A DNA stretch of 64,000 nucleotides. Source: Comamonas sp. GTDB taxonomy: Bacteria; Pseudomonadota; Gammaproteobacteria; Burkholderiales; Burkholderiaceae_C. The DNA lies in assembly GCA_028690035.1 (NCBI GenBank), contig JAQVCA010000003.1:186001-250000 (forward strand). The letters run 5' to 3'. The notes under the pieces are model-generated. The model was given only the letters and a program-made list of their open reading frames with translations, ran no database searches and was not told the origin of the DNA. A program made the position numbers and the translations under genes. Of this stretch, positions 58,917 to 64,000 are shown piece after piece (the first letter of the stretch is position 1; each line of letters starts with the position of its first letter).

Positions 58917-59007
58917 TTTTTCTATCACCAATGCATAGGTTACCACTGCGCTGCAGAGTGCTCTGCATCGGGTATTGCACTTCGGGTCTGAAACTGCTGG
59001 AAAAAAC

Positions 59008-59038
59008 AAAAAACCCACACGGTCTTGGACGGTGCGGG
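59008..59038 (-). terminator. Terminator of tRNA-Arg
   Basis: On the minus strand a long stem (CCCGCAC..GTGTGGG plus GTC/GAC after one mismatch) with a 3-nt loop is followed by six T. Confidence 0.85.
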
Positions 59039-59047
59039 CCTTGAGTT

Positions 59048-59122
59048 TGGCCCCCCCGGCAGGAATCGAACCTGCATTTGACCCTTAGGAGGGGCCCGTT
59101 CTATCCATTGAACTACAGAGGG
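59048..59122 (-). tRNA. tRNA-Arg (CCT)
   Basis: Acceptor CCCTCTG/CGGGGGG with two G-T pairs, anticodon loop CTCCTAA in a GGCCC/GGGTC stem, T loop TTCGATT, discriminator G and encoded CCA. A TACAAT hexamer lies at 59135-59140 on the same strand. Confidence 0.95.
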
Positions 59123-59134
59123 CAGAGGGCCGCG

Positions 59135-59140
59135 ATTGTA
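59135..59140 (-). promoter_or_regulatory. TACAAT -10 hexamer for tRNA-Arg
   Basis: Twelve bases before the mature tRNA 5' end, so the precursor 5' leader would be very short. Confidence 0.5.
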
Positions 59141-59168
59141 AGCCTTGCGGCGCTGCCCGCCCGGCACG

Positions 59169-62100
59169 TCAGTCCTTGCTGCGCTTGGTGTAGATCAGAT
59201 CCATGGCCGTTTGCTCGCCGGTTTGGCCGCGCAGGGTCAGGCGTTTGGTCAGGTCGTAGAAGATGAACAGCGTGCCCATGGCGCCGCTGAGGCTGTGTTC
59301 GTAGGACAGGTACAGGTCTTGCGAGAGGCGCTTGCCCAGGGTGATGGCCGCGCCTTCGGCGCCGTTGGCGCCTTTGAAGCCGACTTCGTCCAGACCGATA
59401 TTGCCCGCCAGGTTGCCGGTGGCGTTGCCGCCGCTGCCACCACTGAGCAAGGCCAGCGCCGCTTGTTGCAGCAGGGCGGTTTCGGCGCCGCCACTGGCCG
59501 GGTCGCGGCCCATGACGACCCAAGAGAGCTTTTCCGCATCGGGCAGCACAGGATCGGAATAGAGCTGCACGCGCGGCGCGTTGGCGCTGCCGCCCACCTT
59601 GACGCCTGCGCGCACGGCAATGTTGGGACGCAGGGCGATGATGTCCAGGCTGGGGTTGTCGTAGGGGCCGTTGAAGCGGATGGTGCCTTGCTCAATATCC
59701 AGCGACTGGCTCCAGGCGCGGTAGCGGCCCTGTTCGGTGTGGATTTCGCCAGTGACGCGCGGGCCGCCCTGCAGGGTGAGCTGCCCGGTCAGGCGTGTGG
59801 TCAGGCCAAAACCTTGCAGGGCAAAGTCGCGCCCCAAGTCCAGGGTGAGGTGGATGTCGGGCTGGAGCGCGGCGCGCACCGAGCCTTCGGGCGCCGGGGT
59901 GCGCGCGGCCTGGCGCGCCTTCAGGGCCAGGCGCTGGGCCTCTTGCTGGCGCAGGGCGGCCGATTGCACCTGCACGTCGTCGTCCAGCGTGGGGGCCGAG
60001 GTATCGGCCAGCAGCAGGGCGGCGCGGTCCACCGTGAGTGCCCCGGTCAGGTGCAGTTGCTCGTCTTCCATGCGCGCGCGCAGGTTGCCGCTGAGGCCCA
60101 TCTGCCGGTCGGCACGCACCAGCACCTGCAGGTTGTGCAGTTGGGCGCGCACGTCCATCTGGATGCCGTTGCCGCCCGAGGCCGGGTCGTACACGATAAA
60201 GCCGTTGCCGTTGAGGTGACCGCCTTCCTTGGGCGCATCGGTCAGATTGCCGCTACGCCCCAGAATGCGCGCCTGGTTGGCGTTGCCGCCTTCCAGGTAG
60301 AGGCGCTCGATGTCCAGGCGGTTGCCGGCAAACTGCGCGCGCAGCTGGCCGTTTTTGAGGTTCACGCCTTCCAGCAGGGACGATAGGCCCAGTTCGTCGG
60401 CCTCGATACGGCCTTTCCAGGTCGGGGCACTGCGCGTGCCGCCCAGCAGCACATCGCCGCCGATGCTGCCTTCCACGCGCCAGCCGGGCGGGGCAAACGA
60501 GGCCCACACGCCAATGTTGGGCAGCAGCAGCTGCACCGAACCAGACAGCGGCGCCTGCTCGGGCCATTGCCAGCCCTGGCGCGTGTGTTGCAGAGGGCTG
60601 CGCACATCGGCATGGATGGTGCCTGCGCGCTCGGAGGCCCACAGCAGCTGGGCGCGCAGGGTGTCGCCCGCCTCCAGGCCCAGCTGCGCCTGCAGGTGCT
60701 GCAAGCGCACGCGCTGACCGCGATGGGGCTGGCGCAGGGTGGTGCGCGCGTCCGCAGTGCCGCTGCTGCGCACCACGGTGACAGGGGCGGCTTCTTCATC
60801 GGCCACGGCAATGCGGATGTCGCCACTGGCGCGCTCGATCATGGCTTGCACGGTGGGGGTGCGTGCCAGGGTGTTGATGTCCCAGCTGCCCTGCAGCACC
60901 AGATCGCCGCTGATGCCCGCGCGCTCCAGGATCGGGTCGTGCGGCGTGAGGGCGTCGGCCCAGGCCAGCGGCAGGTGGCTAAAGCGCCCTTGCGTGCGCA
61001 GGCCCAGGGTGGTGGTGTCCAGCTCCAGCGGTTCCCACTGCACGGTGGCGGGGGCATCGCTGGCATCGCTGGCGGTGGCGGCGGGCGGGCGCACCTGCAG
61101 CTGGCCAGCGCTGAGGTGCAGGCGCTCGTTTTTGTCCGTCAGGGTGAGGGGTTCGACCAGCTGCAGCTGCCAGTCGGCCTGGTGTCCGACAGGGCGGGTG
61201 CGCAGCGTCAGCGCTTGCAGCTGGGCCTGCCACGGGGCGGCTGCGGCGCCGCTGGAGGGGCGGCTGGCTTGCACGCTGCTCTCCAGTTGCACCTGCTGGC
61301 GCCCCAGCTGGGCATGGGTGCGCAGCTGTGCTTGCAGCTGTAGGGGCGTGCCGTTCAGCTGCAGGGCGAGGTCTTTGATTTCTATAGCGCTTGCCGCTGG
61401 CGGGCTGTACAAAAGATAAGGAATATCTATGGAACTCTTTATCTGTAAAGCGCGAGCAGCTTCTGATTTTGTAGCATCTGTGGTTGTAGCCGGGGGCAGC
61501 AGGCTGGCCCAGCCGCCTTGCCAATCCAGTTGCGCCTGCGCTTGGCCTTGCACGGGCAGGGCCGCACGGGCCAGGCCGGGCAGCTGGCTGAGCCAAGCGG
61601 TCAGGCGCTCGGCATGGGTGATGTGCGCCTGCAGCTGGCCCTGGCCGTTATCCGGTGCCAGCGTGCCTTGCAGACGGGCGCTGGCGCCGGGCAGTTGCAG
61701 CTCGGTGGCCTGGGCGCTGGTCAGTTGTTGCGTGGCCTGGTTCCAAGTCAACGCGGGGCTGCGCAGCTGCGCGCCATAGGCGTCGATGGACAGGGCGTTC
61801 AGCTCCAGCAGCGGAGCGCTCCAGCGGCCCTGGGCGCGGATGTGGCGCAGGCCATGGGCCAGGCTGGCGCTGGCGCTGGCCGGGGCGCCCGGCGGTTGCA
61901 GATCCACGCTGAAGTCCACTTGCTGATCGGCATGGGCCTGCGCCTGCAGCTGGCCGCTGATGGCCTGCGCAGGCAGGGTGGACAGGATGCGCCGAGGGTT
62001 GAGTTGCTGCAGCTGCACCTGGACCTGCAGGGTGCGCTGCTGCGCATCGAACTGGCCCTGCGCCTGCAGCTGGCCACCGTCGTCGCCGGGCAGCTGCCAG

Positions 62101-63305
62101 TGCAGCTGTTCCAGCGTCCAGTGCGCGCCCTCAAGCTGGGCCTGGGCCTGCAGGCGGCGCAGGGGTAGGGCGGGCAGGTCCCAAGCGCCAGGCTGGGCGT
62201 TGCGCAGATCGGTCTGCAGGGCCCAGACGCCTTGCGGGGTGGTGTCGATGTGCAGGTGGCCGCTGATGTCACTGGCCGGCAAGGCATGCGCCAGCAGGGC
62301 CAGGTTCAGGTGCTGGAGCGTGGCGCGCACCTGGGGCAGGGGCTGGGCCTGCCAGGGGGCGATGGTGGCCTGCAGGTCAGCAGCCAGCGCCTGGGTGCTG
62401 GGCAGGGCTGCATCGCCGGTGTGGATTTCGGCATCGGCATCGGCATCGGTATGTACCTGCGCCTGGGCCGTCAGCTGCAGCTGCGCCTGGGCACCGGCCA
62501 GGGTGCCGCTCAGGCTGGCCAGCGCTTGCAGGTGCAGCAGCTGGGGCGTCTGGGGCAGCTGCGCCTGCAGATCGGGCGGTGCAGGCAGGCGCGCCTGGGC
62601 GCTGGCGCGCAGTTGCATGGGCGCAGCGCCTTGCAGCTGCAGCTGGGCGCGGTACTGGCCCGGGGGCGCATCGGGGCCATTGGCCGGGTGGGCGACGGCC
62701 ATGTCCAGCTGGTGCTGCTGGCCGTCGTAGCCGTAGGTGGCCTGCACCTGACGCAGCTGGGCGCTGGGCGCATCGCCCCAGGTGAGCAGGTCGATGCGCA
62801 GGGGCACGGCCAGCTGCAGCGGCAGCGTCAGCTGCTGTAAGGGCTGGGCGGGCGTGTCGTCGGGCGCAGGCTTGGGTTGGGTGCGGATGTGCAGGGCAGC
62901 CAGATGCAGCTGCTCGATGGGCAGGCGCCGCTGCCACAGCGTGCCCAAGTCCCAGCGCAGGGTGAAATCCTGAATCTGTAGCTGCAACCGCTTGCTGGAT
63001 AAGCGCAAACTGCCAATTTTTCCACCAAAACGCAGGCTGCCCTGGGCGTCTTGCACGTCCAAGGTGGTGTCGGCGGGCAGCCAGCGCTGGGCCAGGGCCA
63101 GGGTGTGTGCCAGCGAGTGTTCGCGCCCGCTCCACCACCACAGGCTGCCCAGGGCCAGCACCAGCAGCAGGCCCAGAGTCAGCAGCGCCAGCAGCACCAG
63201 GCGCAGGGGGCGTCGGGGCGCTGCGCGTGCGCGCTGCTGCGTGCGCGCAGGGGGAGGCGTGCCGGGGGCATCCAGGGTGGGATCGCGGCGCTCTTGCTCT
63301 TGCAT
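59169..63305 (-). CDS. tamB: Translocation and assembly module protein TamB
   Basis: Very large (1378 residues) AsmA-like inner-membrane-anchored protein spanning the periplasm, which works with TamA in outer-membrane protein insertion and lipid transport. One N-terminal membrane helix (about 34-60) follows a Pro/Arg-rich cytoplasmic head. The body consists of beta-strand repeats rich in Leu/Gln. The C-terminal ~350 residues hold the conserved DUF490 domain (INTEQGRYRAWSQSLDIEQGTIRFNGPYDNPSLDIIALRPN, then VGGSANAPRVQLYSDPVLPDAEKLSWVVMGRDP). Two palindromic repeat copies are read in frame. The gene follows tamA by 9 bp. Confidence 0.93.
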   Translation of the reverse strand: MQEQERRDPTLDAPGTPPPARTQQRARAAPRRPLRLVLLALLTLGLLLVLALGSLWWWSGREHSLAHTLALAQRWLPADTTLDVQDAQGSLRFGGKIGSLRLSSKRLQLQIQDFTLRWDLGTLWQRRLPIEQLHLAALHIRTQPKPAPDDTPAQPLQQLTLPLQLAVPLRIDLLTWGDAPSAQLRQVQATYGYDGQQHQLDMAVAHPANGPDAPPGQYRAQLQLQGAAPMQLRASAQARLPAPPDLQAQLPQTPQLLHLQALASLSGTLAGAQAQLQLTAQAQVHTDADADAEIHTGDAALPSTQALAADLQATIAPWQAQPLPQVRATLQHLNLALLAHALPASDISGHLHIDTTPQGVWALQTDLRNAQPGAWDLPALPLRRLQAQAQLEGAHWTLEQLHWQLPGDDGGQLQAQGQFDAQQRTLQVQVQLQQLNPRRILSTLPAQAISGQLQAQAHADQQVDFSVDLQPPGAPASASASLAHGLRHIRAQGRWSAPLLELNALSIDAYGAQLRSPALTWNQATQQLTSAQATELQLPGASARLQGTLAPDNGQGQLQAHITHAERLTAWLSQLPGLARAALPVQGQAQAQLDWQGGWASLLPPATTTDATKSEAARALQIKSSIDIPYLLYSPPAASAIEIKDLALQLNGTPLQLQAQLRTHAQLGRQQVQLESSVQASRPSSGAAAAPWQAQLQALTLRTRPVGHQADWQLQLVEPLTLTDKNERLHLSAGQLQVRPPAATASDASDAPATVQWEPLELDTTTLGLRTQGRFSHLPLAWADALTPHDPILERAGISGDLVLQGSWDINTLARTPTVQAMIERASGDIRIAVADEEAAPVTVVRSSGTADARTTLRQPHRGQRVRLQHLQAQLGLEAGDTLRAQLLWASERAGTIHADVRSPLQHTRQGWQWPEQAPLSGSVQLLLPNIGVWASFAPPGWRVEGSIGGDVLLGGTRSAPTWKGRIEADELGLSSLLEGVNLKNGQLRAQFAGNRLDIERLYLEGGNANQARILGRSGNLTDAPKEGGHLNGNGFIVYDPASGGNGIQMDVRAQLHNLQVLVRADRQMGLSGNLRARMEDEQLHLTGALTVDRAALLLADTSAPTLDDDVQVQSAALRQQEAQRLALKARQAARTPAPEGSVRAALQPDIHLTLDLGRDFALQGFGLTTRLTGQLTLQGGPRVTGEIHTEQGRYRAWSQSLDIEQGTIRFNGPYDNPSLDIIALRPNIAVRAGVKVGGSANAPRVQLYSDPVLPDAEKLSWVVMGRDPASGGAETALLQQAALALLSGGSGGNATGNLAGNIGLDEVGFKGANGAEGAAITLGKRLSQDLYLSYEHSLSGAMGTLFIFYDLTKRLTLRGQTGEQTAMDLIYTKRSKD
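61382..61471. repeat. Palindromic repeat copy 17 (inside tamB)
   Basis: TAGCGCTTGCCGCTGGCGGG..GATAAGGAATATC, then GAACTCTTTATCTG..AAGCGCGAGCAGCTTC. In frame in the beta-repeat body (about residues 612-642). Confidence 0.7.
62979..63021. repeat. Palindromic repeat copy 18 (half unit, inside tamB)
   Basis: TAGCTGCAACCGCTTGCTGG, ATAAGCGCAAACTGCC, T-rich tail. In frame near residues 95-109 (LRLSSKRLQLQI). Confidence 0.75.
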
Positions 63306-63314
63306 AGGCGGTGG

Positions 63315-64000
63315 TTAGAAGTTGAAGCCCAGGCGCACATGCAGGCGCAGCTGTTGCGTCTTGAAGCCGTAGGCCAGATCGGCCTGCAGCGGCCCGACGG
63401 GGCTTTTCCAGCGGATGCCGGTGCCCGCGCCCACGTACAGCTGCGTGGCGGCGAAGTCGTCGGCCACCGTGCCGGCATCGATGAACACGGTGTGCTCCCA
63501 GTCCTGGCGGTTGCCCGCCAGCACCATCGGGCGCTGCCATTCCAGGCTGCCCGAGGCCAGGTAGCGCCCGCCGATCACGGTATCGACGTCGGTGCGCGTG
63601 CCAATGCTTTGGTAGCTATAGCCGCGCACGGTGGTGTCGCCACCGGACAGAAACAGCAGCGTCAGCGGCATGGGCGCATCGCTGCGCGCCACCAGTGCGC
63701 CGAGGTTGGCGCGCCAGGCCAGGCGGCCCCGACGCCGGGTGGCGTCGTCGCGCTCCAGGGGCTGAAAGTACTGCCAGCGCAGCGAGGCGCGCACAAAAGG
63801 CGAGCGCTGCGGCGTCAGCGTGCTGCCCAGCCCGATCTCGGTGGCCAGGCCATAGCCGCGCGTGGGGTTGGTGGGGTTGTTGAAGTAGCGCCCCGTCCAG
63901 CCGTAGTTCGCGCTCAGGGCCGAGCTGGACTGCGGAGCGTTGGCGCCCTGGGGGTTGGCCAGGTCGTAGCGCAGCGCGTAGTAGCGGTCCACCTGGTCTT
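63315..64000 (-). CDS. tamA: Partial TamA, outer-membrane beta-barrel (C-terminal part)
   Basis: The 5' end lies beyond the window; about 228 residues of the Omp85-type barrel are visible. Family signatures: GRYFNNPTNPTRGYGL, LSGGDTTVRGYSYQSIGTR (the conserved VRGY/F strand-loop), EWQRPMV and FIDAGTVADDF, with GAGTGIRWKSPVGPLQADLAYG and a C-terminal Phe-ending strand (RLHVRLGFNF), which is a BAM recognition signal. The frame is open to base 64000; the apparent GTG at 63992 is not the true start. It pairs with tamB, 9 bp downstream. Confidence 0.92.
   Translation of the reverse strand, partial: DQVDRYYALRYDLANPQGANAPQSSSALSANYGWTGRYFNNPTNPTRGYGLATEIGLGSTLTPQRSPFVRASLRWQYFQPLERDDATRRRGRLAWRANLGALVARSDAPMPLTLLFLSGGDTTVRGYSYQSIGTRTDVDTVIGGRYLASGSLEWQRPMVLAGNRQDWEHTVFIDAGTVADDFAATQLYVGAGTGIRWKSPVGPLQADLAYGFKTQQLRLHVRLGFNF

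Larger units (their letters stand above)
58716..59047. other. A/T-rich 332-bp region between the PLD gene and tRNA-Arg
   Basis: Contains the likely promoter area of the PLD gene (A/T-rich around 58720-58740), a degenerate half repeat near 58888-58916, and the tRNA-Arg terminator. Short frames exist (one plus-strand frame of 71 codons from 58776) but none has a convincing ribosome site. Confidence 0.5.

Overview
The window reads as chromosomal DNA of a betaproteobacterium, most likely family Comamonadaceae (order Burkholderiales). The reasons are the high G+C content, the gene neighbourhoods (polA/DUF2782/thrB/BPSS1780-type membrane protein; dusB-fis-purH; thiD-hemL; yqgE-ruvX-pyrR-pyrB-pyrC'; pilG-pilH-pilI-pilJ-chpA; ypjD beside ffh; tamA-tamB) and the protein family variants. 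No insertion sequence, prophage, integron or CRISPR array was seen.

Layout. 1-7.7 kb (minus strand): a truncated unknown membrane protein, a His-rich ZIP metal transporter, a UvrD/Rep helicase, a WxxGxW lipoprotein, the HtpX protease, a DUF3025 protein and a NYN-LOTUS RNA-binding protein. 8-19.3 kb (plus): a large secreted Ig-like/M10 metalloprotease, PbpC, a diguanylate cyclase, an FMN lactate dehydrogenase, an EamA-type transporter and a PAS chemoreceptor. 19.3-24.6 kb (minus): ypjD, a PP0621-type zinc-ribbon protein, a PilS/PilR-like two-component pair, ampD and a Lys/Ala-rich small protein. 24.7-27.4 kb: ffh, an NlpC/P60 lipoprotein and a tRNA-Ala/Glu/Asp operon. 27.5-29.7 kb (minus): BPSS1780 protein, thrB, DUF2782. 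29.7-37.4 kb: polA, azlCD, a YqaA protein, dusB-fis, purH. 37.6-40 kb (minus): hemL and thiD. 40.2-50.2 kb: the complete Pil-Chp chemosensory operon that controls type IV pili. 50.4-54.8 kb: yqgE-ruvX-pyrR-pyrB-pyrC'-DUF423. The rest holds an ArsC-like reductase, a TerB/DUF697 protein, an AEC transporter, a PLD nuclease in a more A/T-rich patch, tRNA-Arg, tamB and the 3' part of tamA.

Working links. The Chp pathway and the PilS/PilR-like pair would both feed type IV pilus control. The YpjD, AmpD, PbpC, NlpC/P60 and TamAB products serve the envelope. PyrR, PyrB and an apparently non-catalytic PyrC' form a pyrimidine cluster.

The most unusual signal is a dispersed palindromic repeat family (about 18 copies, roughly 45 or 100 bp, built on AGCTGC...GCGCTT...GATAAG). 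It lies between genes, often where a terminator would be expected, and also in frame inside at least seven coding genes. A second pattern is a set of genes in which a TANNNT-like -10 hexamer sits only 6-8 bases before the start codon, suggesting leaderless mRNAs. All functional calls come from reading the sequence; no database search was run.
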